Of a DNA stretch of 46,056 bases, positions 21,883-32,416 are shown piece by piece. Location of the stretch: the NCBI GenBank assembly GCA_937922735.1, contig CALAJL010000087.1:1-46056 (forward strand). Direction: 5' to 3'. The position numbers were made by a program, and so were the translations under genes. The stretch is from an uncultured Gammaproteobacteria bacterium. GTDB taxonomy: Bacteria; Pseudomonadota; Gammaproteobacteria; UBA4575. The notes below the pieces were generated by a model that had not been told where the DNA came from, made no database searches, and saw only the letters and a program-made list of their open reading frames with translations. The stretch's first letter is position 1. Every line of letters starts with the position of its first letter.

Positions 21883-23235
21883 GTGACTAGTATTCTCTGG
21901 AAATCATGTATTCATAAACTTGAATCCGAATTAACCGAACAACAGCTCAATACCTGGATCAGACCGCTTCATGCGATTGAAGAAAATGGCGGTCTTACCC
22001 TGCTTGCGCCGAACCGTTTTGTACTAGATTGGGTGCACGACCATTTTCTGCCCCGAATTGATGAATTAGCGGGTACCCGAAATAGTGCCTCGACCCGTCC
22101 AGTATCGTTAGAAATTGGCAGCAGTGAACGTGTTGCACAAGGGTCTATAGAAATTTCTGAAACCGCAGAAAAAAACCAAGTTGTTAGCGCAACATCGGCG
22201 AAGATAAAAAATTTCAATCATAACTTAAATCCAAATTTCACTTTCGACACCTTTGTTGAAGGTAAGTCGAATCAACTACCTAAAGCTGCTGCGTTACAAG
22301 TCGCTGGCCATCCAGGCACCGCCTATAACCCGTTATTAATCTACGGTGGGGTCGGTTTAGGTAAAACGCACTTATTGCACGCGGTTGGCAATCAAATGCT
22401 AGTGCAAAATCCATCTGCGAAAATTCTGTATTTACACTCTGAGCGTTTTGTATCAGATATGGTCAAGGCTTTGCAGCACAATGCTATTAGCGAATTTAAG
22501 CGCTTTTATCGCACTGTAGACGCCCTCCTGATTGATGATATTCAATTTTTTGCCGGTAAAGAACGTTCACAAGAAGAATTTTTTCACACGTTTAACTCTT
22601 TACTTGAGATCCAAAGTCAGGTGATTTTAACCTGTGACCGTTACCCTAAAGAGGTTGAAGGCCTAGAGGAAAGATTAAAGTCTCGTTTTGGATGGGGCTT
22701 AACGCAAGCAATAGAACCCCCAGAGTTAGAAACTCGTGTCGCGATAATGCAAAGTAAAGCTGAACAACTAAACATCGAGCTACCTAGTGAAGTAGCATTT
22801 TTTATTGGCAAACGCATCCGATCAAATATACGAGAACTCGAAGGTGCTCTTCGTAGGGTAATTGCTAATGCTCAATTTACAGGCTCTGCGATTACGCTTG
22901 ATTTTGCCAAAGAGGCCTTACATGATCTATTAGCGTTGCAAGACAAGTTGGTAACGATTGATAACATCCAGAAAACGGTTGCTGAATACTTTAAAATTCG
23001 CGTTTCTGATTTATTATCTGCGAGACGTAGCCGCTCTATTACACGGCCTAGACAGATCGCAATGTCGCTTGCTAAGGAATTAACAAATCACAGTTTGCCA
23101 GAAATTGGTGATGCCTTTGGTGGGCGTGATCACACCACTGTTTTACATGCGTGTCGAAAAGTAATTAGTTTACGTGAAACCGACACACGCATTAATGATG
23201 ACTACATAAATTTACTAAGAAGCCTTAGTAGCTAA
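21883..23235 (+). CDS. dnaA: Chromosomal replication initiator DnaA
   Basis: 450 residues. Domain I (1-65, [25 protein letters not shown]), a linker domain II (about 66-112), the AAA+ domain III starting at [17 protein letters not shown] with Walker [10 protein letters not shown] (155-163) and Walker [14 protein letters not shown], and the DnaA-box-binding domain IV with [14 protein letters not shown] (413-426). Starts at GTG with GGAG 8 bases upstream. An ATG four bases before the GTG opens a three-codon frame (ATG CGT GAC TAG) overlapping the start. Binds DnaA boxes and melts the origin. Confidence 0.98.
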   Translation: MTSILWKSCIHKLESELTEQQLNTWIRPLHAIEENGGLTLLAPNRFVLDWVHDHFLPRIDELAGTRNSASTRPVSLEIGSSERVAQGSIEISETAEKNQVVSATSAKIKNFNHNLNPNFTFDTFVEGKSNQLPKAAALQVAGHPGTAYNPLLIYGGVGLGKTHLLHAVGNQMLVQNPSAKILYLHSERFVSDMVKALQHNAISEFKRFYRTVDALLIDDIQFFAGKERSQEEFFHTFNSLLEIQSQVILTCDRYPKEVEGLEERLKSRFGWGLTQAIEPPELETRVAIMQSKAEQLNIELPSEVAFFIGKRIRSNIRELEGALRRVIANAQFTGSAITLDFAKEALHDLLALQDKLVTIDNIQKTVAEYFKIRVSDLLSARRSRSITRPRQIAMSLAKELTNHSLPEIGDAFGGRDHTTVLHACRKVISLRETDTRINDDYINLLRSLSS

Positions 23236-23276
23236 GTCTAAATTTGGTCAAACGAAGACTAGATATGTTGATTAGC

Positions 23277-23285
23277 TGTGCATAA
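23277..23285 (-). promoter_or_regulatory. DnaA box
   Basis: TGTGCATAA on the plus strand, TTATGCACA on the minus strand, matching the TTATNCACA consensus at every defined position. It lies 42 bases after the dnaA stop codon. Confidence 0.6.
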
Positions 23286-23296
23286 ATGGTGATATA

Positions 23297-23305
23297 GTTT
23301 GCACA
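23297..23305 (+). promoter_or_regulatory. DnaA-box-like site
   Basis: GTTTGCACA, one mismatch from the relaxed consensus TTWTNCACA. It lies 11 bases beyond the previous box and in the opposite orientation. Confidence 0.35.
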
Positions 23306-23419
23306 GAATTCTTATCTAATACTTATACCTGTCGCGTCCAGTGTTAAAGCGCCTATACCGAACTGTTTTTACCCAATCATTATCTAAGTAAGATATTGAA
23401 TTAAATGATAAAATTAACA

Positions 23420-23428
23420 ATATCCACA
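23420..23428 (+). promoter_or_regulatory. DnaA-box-like site next to the AT-rich tract
   Basis: ATATCCACA, one mismatch from TTATCCACA. It is immediately to the left of the AT-rich stretch before dnaN, the usual position of a box adjacent to an unwinding element. Confidence 0.5.
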
Positions 23429-23469
23429 CAAAAGTGGCTACTCTATAACTATAACTAAATATATATAAT

Positions 23470-24570
23470 ATGCAGTTATCTATAATACGTGAAGACCTTC
23501 TAAAACCTCTTCAACAAATCATTGGTGCCGTAGAGCGTAGGCAAACAATGCCTGCTTTAAGTAATCTATTACTTAAAGGAAGTGAACGAAATCTTTCAAT
23601 CACTGCAACCGACCTAGAGGTCGAACTAGTTGCAACGTTAGAGATGGATATTGAAGATCATGGGTCTACAACGATACCGGCCAGAAAACTACTTGATATA
23701 TGTCGTTCACTGCCTGATCAATCGAAAATTGCTATTAATTCATCGAATGAGAAAATTAAAGTAAGTTCGGGCCGTAGCCGCTTTACATTGGCTACCCTAC
23801 CCGCTGAAGATTTTCCAACCATAGATGACTTAGAGCTTGACCAAAATATCGTAATCCAGGAAGGAGAATTTAAATCGTTAATTGAGAAATCTGCATTTGC
23901 AATGGCTCAACAGGATGTGCGCTATTACTTAAATGGTTTGTTGTTAGAACTCGATTCAAATCAATTTCGTACTGTAGCAACGGATGGGCATCGTTTAGCG
24001 CTTTCGCAGCTAGATCATAAATCAGATATTGAAGGCTCCCGACAAATTATTTTGCCTCGTAAAGGCGTGCAAGAATTACTGCGCTTACTGAGTTCAGAAG
24101 ATAATGAAATTACTATATCCATTGGTAAAAACCACTTACGTGTAAATTTAGCTAATCTACAATTCACATCTAAACTCATTGATGGTCGTTTCCCTGAGTA
24201 TCAACGAGTATTACCCGAGGAATGTGATAATCGCGCTACAATAGATAAAGTTGTTCTTAAACAAGCACTTAGCAGAGCATCTATTCTTTCAAATGAAAAA
24301 TATAAAGGTATTCGATTAATTCTTGATAATAATATTATGGTGATTCAGGCACATAATCCTGAACATGAAGAAGCAGAAGATGAGATTGAAATTGAGTATA
24401 CCGGTGACCGATTAGAGGTTGGATTTAATGTTGTTTATCTTCTTGATGTATTAAATGCTTTAGAGTCTGATAATGTTGAAGTCATAATTCAAGATGCTAA
24501 TAGCAGTGCATTAATCGTTTCACCCGGAAGCCAAACAAGCCGCTACGTAGTAATGCCGATGCGCCTTTAG
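23470..24570 (+). CDS. dnaN: DNA polymerase III beta sliding clamp
   Basis: 366 residues, the same length as E. coli beta. Three clamp domains are recognisable: MQLSIIREDLLKPLQQIIGAVERRQTMPALSNLLL, then FRTVATDGHRLALSQL, and the C-terminal YVVMPMRL. Forms the ring that tethers polymerase III to DNA. It lies between dnaA and recF in the canonical order, with recF 18 bases downstream. The ATG lacks an evident ribosome site. Confidence 0.98.
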   Translation: MQLSIIREDLLKPLQQIIGAVERRQTMPALSNLLLKGSERNLSITATDLEVELVATLEMDIEDHGSTTIPARKLLDICRSLPDQSKIAINSSNEKIKVSSGRSRFTLATLPAEDFPTIDDLELDQNIVIQEGEFKSLIEKSAFAMAQQDVRYYLNGLLLELDSNQFRTVATDGHRLALSQLDHKSDIEGSRQIILPRKGVQELLRLLSSEDNEITISIGKNHLRVNLANLQFTSKLIDGRFPEYQRVLPEECDNRATIDKVVLKQALSRASILSNEKYKGIRLILDNNIMVIQAHNPEHEEAEDEIEIEYTGDRLEVGFNVVYLLDVLNALESDNVEVIIQDANSSALIVSPGSQTSRYVVMPMRL

Positions 24571-24588
24571 TGCGAACTGCAGCTTGAT

Positions 24589-25662
24589 TTGGCATTACAA
24601 ACCCTCCTCGTTCAGAATCTAAGGATCATTGAACAGCTGGATCTCTCTCTTGCGCAAGATGCAAACTTATTCGTGGGTGAAAATGGTGCAGGCAAGACCA
24701 GTATTTTAGAAGCTATTGATGTACTAAGCCGCGGACGTTCCTTTCGTGAGCGACGCACTTCCCCGCTCATAAAACAGCAAACAGATGAACTGGTTGTAAG
24801 TGGCAAAGTAGTAGTTGATGGAGTATCAACCCATCTAGGCATACAAAAATCATCAAAACATACCCTGCTTCATTGCAACCAAGAAAAGGTAGCTTCAATT
24901 TCCAATCATGCGAGTTACTTGCCTGCTTTAAGTATGCACCCAGACTCACACCAGCTTATACAAGGCAGTGGCAAATATAGACGTAATTACATCGATTGGT
25001 CAGCGTTTCACGTGAAACATAACTTTCTCATGATATGGCGAGATTACAATAAATGTTTACGGCAACGGAACTCTGTATTACGAAATCGCGGCAGTGAACA
25101 TGAGTTAAATATTTGGACAGCACAGTTAAGCGAACTGGGCGAAGATCTAAATCAATCAAGAAAGAAGATTTTTAACGAAATTAGACCCATTTTCATGAAA
25201 TATAGCAGTATTTTATTACCAGAATGCAAGTTGGAGGTGAATTTTCACTCAGGTTGGCAAGACGATGTGGCGCTTGAAGAAGCCTTAAATGACATGAGAG
25301 AGCAGGAACGAATGAGCAAAACCACACGTTCTGGGCCGCACCGCGCAGATATTAAAATATTGTTAAATGAACAGACCGCATCGGCAACGGCTTCTCGTGG
25401 ACAACAAAAATTAATTGCTGCTTCCATGCTATTAGCCCAGATAGACCACATTCAGCAATTTAATCATCGAAAATGCGTTGTACTCTTAGATGATATACGT
25501 GCAGAACTGGATCAACAGCATGCGCGTGCCTTGATCAAAGCGCTACAAATGCTAGGTTGCCAGGTGTTTATTACGGCTATCGAAGCGGAGCAGATAGATC
25601 TTGAGGGATGGGAAGAAACTAACGTGTTTCACGTGAAACAGGGCGTTTGCACACCAAACTAA
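24589..25662 (+). CDS. recF: DNA replication and repair protein RecF
   Basis: 357 residues (E. coli 357). The TTG start gives MALQTLLVQNLRIIEQLDLSL, aligning with the family N terminus. Walker A GENGAGKTS is near residue 30, the ABC signature region is SRGQQKL and Walker B is CVVLLDDIRAELD. It loads RecA with RecOR at single-stranded gaps. The peptide FHVK occurs twice (DWSAFHVKH near residue 140 and VFHVKQG near the C terminus), and each copy is encoded by a parS sequence (25004-25019 and 25625-25640). Confidence 0.96.
   Translation: MALQTLLVQNLRIIEQLDLSLAQDANLFVGENGAGKTSILEAIDVLSRGRSFRERRTSPLIKQQTDELVVSGKVVVDGVSTHLGIQKSSKHTLLHCNQEKVASISNHASYLPALSMHPDSHQLIQGSGKYRRNYIDWSAFHVKHNFLMIWRDYNKCLRQRNSVLRNRGSEHELNIWTAQLSELGEDLNQSRKKIFNEIRPIFMKYSSILLPECKLEVNFHSGWQDDVALEEALNDMREQERMSKTTRSGPHRADIKILLNEQTASATASRGQQKLIAASMLLAQIDHIQQFNHRKCVVLLDDIRAELDQQHARALIKALQMLGCQVFITAIEAEQIDLEGWEETNVFHVKQGVCTPN
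25004..25019. promoter_or_regulatory. parS site 1 (ParB loading site) inside recF
   Basis: CGTTTCACGTGAAACA matches the parS consensus TGTTTCACGTGAAACA at 15 of 16 positions, with a perfect 14-bp palindromic core (25005-25018). It lies in recF codons for AFHVKH, about 10 kb from parAB. Confidence 0.9.
25625..25640. promoter_or_regulatory. parS site 2 (perfect consensus) near the recF 3' end
   Basis: TGTTTCACGTGAAACA, a perfect 16-of-16 palindromic parS. It lies in recF codons for VFHVKQ, 22 bases before the end of the gene and 621 bases from site 1, in the same reading phase. Confidence 0.95.
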
Positions 25663-25700
25663 AACGTTACGAGTTTAGGCAATTATAGGTGGTTATTTGT

Positions 25701-25719
25701 AATGATAATAATCATTCAA
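25701..25719 (+). promoter_or_regulatory. Fur-box-like inverted sequence upstream of gyrB
   Basis: AATGATAATAATCATT (25701-25716), arms AATGAT/ATCATT. Aligned to the 19-bp Fur box consensus from 25699, about 14 positions match by eye. AT-rich DNA produces such sites readily and gyrB is not a normal Fur target, so confidence is low. Confidence 0.2.
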
Positions 25720-25762
25720 TCAGGTTAAACAAAACTATTAATTTCACAGGCAGCTATCCTAA

Positions 25763-28213
<2,451 letters not shown>

Positions 28214-28261
28214 TAATACTGTTTAACAAATATATAAAGCTTGAACTAATCTGAATATATT

Positions 28262-28297
28262 GTGCGTCAGTCTATTTTGTTCTGGCGTACTTTATAG
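28262..28297 (+). terminator. Candidate terminator after gyrB
   Basis: GTGCGTCAG (28262-28270) can pair with CTGGCGTAC (28282-28290) in a 9-bp stem that includes two G-U pairs, with an 11-base loop, followed by TTTATAG. The T-tract is weak. Confidence 0.4.
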
Positions 28298-28381
28298 TCT
28301 TTATACAGACTTAATGCATCTATAGCTTTTTACTTTTTCGCTAAAAGCTTATTCATCCACCTCACATTATTGGAGTGTTTT

Positions 28382-28954
28382 ATGGGAATCGGTAGCATAG
28401 TCTTTTTAGCCATTGTAGTTGCCTTAGCAGGTTACTTTATTGTTATTTATAACAACCTAGTTAACCTTAAGCATGCAGTGAGTAAGGCATGGTCAAATAT
28501 TGATGTGTTACTTAAACAGCGTCATGACGAAATCCCAAAACTTGTTGAAGTCTGTAAGCAATACATGGGTTACGAACAAGAAGCGTTAACCAAAGTAATG
28601 GAAGCACGCTCTAGAGTTTCAAATGCTCAGCAGTCTGGCGACATGAATGCACTAGGTGCTGCAGAGGGAATGTTGCGCATGGGAATGGGCAATTTATTTG
28701 CAGTAGCAGAAGACTACCCAGAACTAAAAGCCAATGAAACCTTTCTGCATTTACAAGAGAGAATATCAGGAATTGAAAATTCAATTGCTGATCGTCGAGA
28801 GTTCTATAATGAAAGCGTTAATCGCAACAATGTGCGTATTGAGCAATTCCCAGACTTAATCGTAGCGAGAGCATTAGCGTTTAATCCATTTGAATTGCTC
28901 GAGTTTGCCGATGCTGAAACTCAAGATGTAGATGTAAAAGCACTGTTTAACTAA
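28382..28954 (+). CDS. lemA: LemA family membrane-anchored protein
   Basis: 190 residues. One N-terminal membrane segment (residues 3-23) is followed by NLVNLKHAVSKAWSNIDVLLKQRHDEIPKLVEVCKQY, the LemA-family core, and an all-helical domain. Family members are anchored with their helical domain outside the cytoplasm; the molecular role is not settled. Start placed at the ATG at 28382 with GGAG 6 bases upstream; an upstream in-frame TTG at 28370 overlaps that ribosome site. The next gene encodes a GIDE-domain protein, a frequent LemA partner. Confidence 0.92.
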   Translation: MGIGSIVFLAIVVALAGYFIVIYNNLVNLKHAVSKAWSNIDVLLKQRHDEIPKLVEVCKQYMGYEQEALTKVMEARSRVSNAQQSGDMNALGAAEGMLRMGMGNLFAVAEDYPELKANETFLHLQERISGIENSIADRREFYNESVNRNNVRIEQFPDLIVARALAFNPFELLEFADAETQDVDVKALFN

Positions 28955-28997
28955 TTTATTTCGGTCTTATTAATTCAGCCTAAACTAAAGTTCATCT

Positions 28998-29915
28998 GTG
29001 CAAGAACTTTCTCGCTTAAGCAATGGCGATTGGTTTTTATTAGCTGCGTTATCAATAGGTGCGGTTATATGTTTGCTTGCATCACTACGAATGTTTCATC
29101 GGGCACGCTTAATTGAAGATATGCCCACTTCTAAAATTCGCTCTTGTCCACAAGGATATGTAGAACTTCACGGTACGGCTAAATGGATGGATGGCCCAGA
29201 AATTCGTGCACCACTTAGTGGACAACCTTGTGTTTGGTATGCGTTTGTCGTTGAAGAATATGTTAGGCATTCGAAACAAAAATGGCGCAGTATTGAAAGT
29301 GGAGTAAGTGATGAATTGTTTCTATTAGAAGATGACACTGGCACATGTTTGATTGATCCTGATGGCGCGAACGTAACGCCTAGCTCTTCCAATACTTGGT
29401 ATGGCTCAAAGCGTTTAACACCAGCAACTCATACCTCCCCATTAAATGTTTTGGGTGGTGCTATTTTTCAATCAGGCAAGAAGTATCGTTATACCGAGCA
29501 ACGTTTAGATCAATATGAACTTTTATATGCAATAGGTGAATACAGTTCCTTAGGTACTGGGGAAGAAAGCAATCTAGATGATGCTGTAAAAATATATTTA
29601 CGTGAATTAAAGCGTGATAAAGAAAAACTTGCAGTATATGACGTAAATCTCGATGGTCAAATTGATCTCCAGGAATGGGAGCAAGCGCGATTGGATGCAA
29701 AAAATACAGTTATTGAACAGCGACTAGCCAATCCATTACCTAAACGAATGCATGTTTTGCGAAAACCTCAAACAAAAAAATATCAGCCATTTTTGCTTTC
29801 ATCAAAATCGGAGCTACATATGACACGTAAGAACCGCATTATTTCTGCTGCACTAGCAACTTTGTTTGTCATACTAACAGCAAGCACTTTTTTAAAATTA
29901 TTCGGTAATATTTGA
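28998..29915 (+). CDS. GIDE-domain membrane protein with EF-hand
   Basis: 305 residues, starting at GTG. A membrane helix near residues 12-31, a GIDE-type domain (about 50-200, with LHGTAKWMDGPEIRAPLSGQPCVWYAFVVEEY), then a canonical EF-hand loop, DVNLDGQIDLQE, at residues 215-226 with ligands at positions 1, 3, 5, 9 and 12, and a second membrane helix near 283-302. GIDE domains were first defined in the eukaryotic MULAN/GIDE ubiquitin ligase; bacterial versions lack the RING finger, and none is seen here. Its place directly after lemA (43-base gap) suggests a LemA-GIDE membrane module, possibly calcium-responsive. That last point is inference. Confidence 0.75.
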   Translation: MQELSRLSNGDWFLLAALSIGAVICLLASLRMFHRARLIEDMPTSKIRSCPQGYVELHGTAKWMDGPEIRAPLSGQPCVWYAFVVEEYVRHSKQKWRSIESGVSDELFLLEDDTGTCLIDPDGANVTPSSSNTWYGSKRLTPATHTSPLNVLGGAIFQSGKKYRYTEQRLDQYELLYAIGEYSSLGTGEESNLDDAVKIYLRELKRDKEKLAVYDVNLDGQIDLQEWEQARLDAKNTVIEQRLANPLPKRMHVLRKPQTKKYQPFLLSSKSELHMTRKNRIISAALATLFVILTASTFLKLFGNI

Positions 29916-29951
29916 TTCCTAGCCTAATTAGTTGAGGCATAATGATTAGCA

Positions 29952-30596
29952 ATGAAAAATTATTTATATATTTTCATTTACATAACAATTTTTAGTTCAT
30001 CTTTACATGCACAAGAATTTGCATATGTAACTGACTCCCTACAACTACGCGTTTATTCAAGTGCCAATGTAGAAAGCGAACATATCCAGACGATCAATAG
30101 TGGCGATTCAGTAGAAATATTTAAGAGTGAGGGAGGATTTACACAAGTAACTACCTATGACGGTACAGTGGGGTGGGTTAAATCAGCATTTTTAGTAGAA
30201 GACCCACCAGATAAATTGCTTTATTTTTCTGTTAGTGAACAAAACAAGGAGCTTAAGGCCGAGATTGAGTCTTTAAAAAGTGTTCAGCAGACAAGTACTT
30301 CGGGAAATAGTAATGAAACTGAAAGCAACAAAATTAATCAATTACAAATTGCCCTAGATAAAGAACAAGAAATTAACCAAAAACTTCAAGCGCAAATAGC
30401 AAAAGTTGCTAATGTACAAACGATAAGTGCGGTCAGTTCTCCAGTCAGCACAACGGAAGAGACGCCGTTTTTTACTATAAATAATAAGTGGTTATTGCTA
30501 GCAGTACCCGTAGCATTTATTTTGGCTGGATTACTAATGGGTATTAAAATATCAAAATGGCGTATGAGAAAACGTTTACACGGTTTTCAAATTTAA
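29952..30596 (+). CDS. SH3-domain, coiled-coil membrane protein (TIGR04211-like)
   Basis: 214 residues. A signal peptide (1-20, ending LHA), a bacterial SH3 domain (about 23-83, AYVTDSLQLRVYSSANVESEHIQTINSGDSVEI through GTVGWVKSAFLV), a helical segment rich in Glu, Lys and Gln (about 93-152) likely to be coiled coil, a short Ser/Thr-rich linker, one membrane helix (179-199) and a basic cytoplasmic tail. The same architecture is found in E. coli YgiM. Function in the family is unclear; SH3b domains often bind cell wall. It lies 36 bases after the GIDE gene. Confidence 0.75.
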   Translation: MKNYLYIFIYITIFSSSLHAQEFAYVTDSLQLRVYSSANVESEHIQTINSGDSVEIFKSEGGFTQVTTYDGTVGWVKSAFLVEDPPDKLLYFSVSEQNKELKAEIESLKSVQQTSTSGNSNETESNKINQLQIALDKEQEINQKLQAQIAKVANVQTISAVSSPVSTTEETPFFTINNKWLLLAVPVAFILAGLLMGIKISKWRMRKRLHGFQI

Positions 30597-30621
30597 CTAA
30601 AAAAATTTATCAATAGACAAA

Positions 30622-31386
30622 ATGAAAATTGCATCTTGGAATGTTAATTCACTTAGAGTTCGATTACCGCAAGTTTTAGAATGGCTTGAAGACAATCAAG
30701 TTGATGTACTTGCTTTGCAAGAAACTAAAATGGTAGATGAAGATTTTCCCGAGAAAGAAATCCAGCAAGCTGGCTATCAAGTTCAATACTCTGGACAAAA
30801 AACCTATAACGGTGTTGCTGTGCTTTCAAAAGATGAGGGAAGTGATGTTGTCAAAGATATAAAAGGTTTAGACGACCCCCAACGAAGAATTCTCGCCGTA
30901 ACTATAGATGATGTTCGTATATTGAATCTATATGTAGTGAACGGCAAAGAAGTAGGGTCAGATAAGTTTGATTACAAGTTAGATTGGTTAGCAAAAGTAA
31001 CGGCTTTTATTAAAAACGATCTTAAGAAATACCCAAACTATGTGGTGTTGGGAGATTTTAATATTGCTCCTGAAGACTTAGATACTCATGACCCAATTGC
31101 CTGGAAAGATAAAATATTATGTAGCAGTCAAGAACGAGCTGCGCTTAAGGGTATAACTGATTTAGGTTTTGTGGATACATTCAGGTTATTCGACCAGGAA
31201 GAAAACACTTTTAGCTGGTGGGATTATCGTGCAGGCGGATTTCCCAGAAATCTCGGTTTGAGAATTGATCTCATTCTTGCTAGTACACCTTTGGAGTCTC
31301 GCTGTAGCTTTAGTGCAGTGGACAAAGCCCCCAGGAGTAACGAGAGACCCTCTGATCACGCTCCAGTTATCGCCGAGTTCTTATAG
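30622..31386 (+). CDS. xthA: Exodeoxyribonuclease III (first of two)
   Basis: 254 residues of the endonuclease/exonuclease/phosphatase family. MKIASWNVNSLRVRLPQVLEWLEDNQVDVLALQETK is the ExoIII N terminus. GDFNIAPEDLDTHDP contains the catalytic Asp and Asn, LRIDLILAS the metal-binding Asp, and SDHAPVIAEF the catalytic Asp-His. It acts at abasic sites and removes 3' blocking groups. It is 25 bases after the SH3 gene. This copy is closest in form to E. coli ExoIII; the second copy at 35110-35886 is clearly different. Confidence 0.9.
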   Translation: MKIASWNVNSLRVRLPQVLEWLEDNQVDVLALQETKMVDEDFPEKEIQQAGYQVQYSGQKTYNGVAVLSKDEGSDVVKDIKGLDDPQRRILAVTIDDVRILNLYVVNGKEVGSDKFDYKLDWLAKVTAFIKNDLKKYPNYVVLGDFNIAPEDLDTHDPIAWKDKILCSSQERAALKGITDLGFVDTFRLFDQEENTFSWWDYRAGGFPRNLGLRIDLILASTPLESRCSFSAVDKAPRSNERPSDHAPVIAEFL

Positions 31387-31707
31387 GTATCATGCAGATA
31401 AAAGTTGTTAAATGTATCGATCTCCTTAAAATGTAAATATTTATTAACTTATAATCTAAAGATCATGATACATAAGGGCTGATAAAAATTAGATTACCGC
31501 CTTAATCGATAATAACTCAGTACATAAGCATTATTTCAATCCAATGACCAATAGTGCTTCATTTACTTGGTTTCATATAACTGTATACATGCTGGAAGTA
31601 ATTCCTATTATTCATGTCAAACGATTTAGTACAATAATTGCACTTGGCATGTAGTCGTAGTTAAGCCAAACTTCGTCTACCAATCTACATACTTGAGGTG
31701 TTTAAAA
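31387..31707. other. 321-base intergenic region before the solitary ParA gene
   Basis: No open frame or RNA gene is visible. It is AT-rich. GTATCATG (31387-31394) and CATGATAC (31464-31471) form an 8-bp inverted repeat 69 bases apart, possibly by chance. A -10-like TACAAT lies at 31630-31635 without a clear -35. GAGGTG at 31695-31700 is the ribosome site of the next gene. Confidence 0.5.
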
Positions 31708-32346
31708 ATGCGCAACATTATGGTGATTAATTCGAAAGGCGGATCAGGTAAATCTACCGTCGCGACTAATTTGGCTTCTTACTTTGCCTCTCAAAATAAG
31801 AAAGTGGTGATGATGGATTATGACCCACAAGGTAGCAGCATGGCATGGCTAGCCGCCCGTTCTTCTGCTCGCACACCAATTGATGGAATCCCGGCCTATA
31901 AAAAAAGTGCTAAACGCCCTAGTAGAAATACGGACGTTGTAATCCATGATGCCCCCGCAGGTATGCATGGTGGTGATCTAAGCAAAATGATAAAAAAAGC
32001 ACAGACTATTCTTATACCCGTACTACCTTCCCCCATTGATATGAGAGCAGTGGGAGATTTTATTGTAGAAATAAAAAAATCAGCACCCGTACAAAATAAA
32101 AAAGCAAAACTTGCATTGATAGCAAACCGTTCACGTGATTATACGAATATTTACTGGGAACTAGACGACTTCCTAAGTAAACAAAAAATTCCTTTTCTTA
32201 CCATGTTACGTGACAGTCAGAATTACATTAAAGCTGCCGAGCGTGGTGTGGGTATTTTCGAAATGGCGCCAGGAGCGACCGAGCTTGACCGCGAAATGTG
32301 GGAGCCCATCATTAAATGGGTGAAAAGTAAGCGCAGTCAGCCGTAG
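31708..32346 (+). CDS. Solitary ParA-family ATPase
   Basis: 212 residues. A deviant Walker A motif KGGSGKST at 10-17, DYDPQGSSMAWLA (37-49) as Walker A', and DVVIHDAPAG as the Walker B region. It is smaller than chromosomal ParA and lacks its extra N-terminal residues. No ParB partner adjoins it, so it belongs to the orphan ParA/MinD group that positions cargos such as chemoreceptors, conjugation or cell-division proteins; the cargo here is unknown. Start placed at the ATG with GAGGTG 7 bases upstream, rather than the in-frame TTG at 31693. The next gene is an L,D-transpeptidase. Confidence 0.8.
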   Translation: MRNIMVINSKGGSGKSTVATNLASYFASQNKKVVMMDYDPQGSSMAWLAARSSARTPIDGIPAYKKSAKRPSRNTDVVIHDAPAGMHGGDLSKMIKKAQTILIPVLPSPIDMRAVGDFIVEIKKSAPVQNKKAKLALIANRSRDYTNIYWELDDFLSKQKIPFLTMLRDSQNYIKAAERGVGIFEMAPGATELDREMWEPIIKWVKSKRSQP

Positions 32347-32416
32347 TATTTAGCGGGTTGGCAATATATATTGTTGCCACACTTTCTGTACCGGATATTT
32401 TTTAGAGAGTGCTACC

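Larger units (their letters stand above)
23236..23469. other. dnaA-dnaN intergenic region, candidate oriC
   Basis: A 234-base gap with three DnaA-box-like sites (23277, 23297 and 23420) and a very AT-rich stretch at its right end (23430-23469, containing CTATAACTATAACTA and ATATATATAAT) that could be the unwinding element. No Shine-Dalgarno sequence is visible before dnaN. The arrangement of boxes followed by an AT-rich tract is what an origin needs; assignment here is inference. Confidence 0.5.

Noticed and set aside
31387..31471. 8-bp inverted repeat after the first xth gene as a terminator
   Set aside because: The arms are 69 bases apart and no T-run follows; expected by chance in AT-rich DNA.
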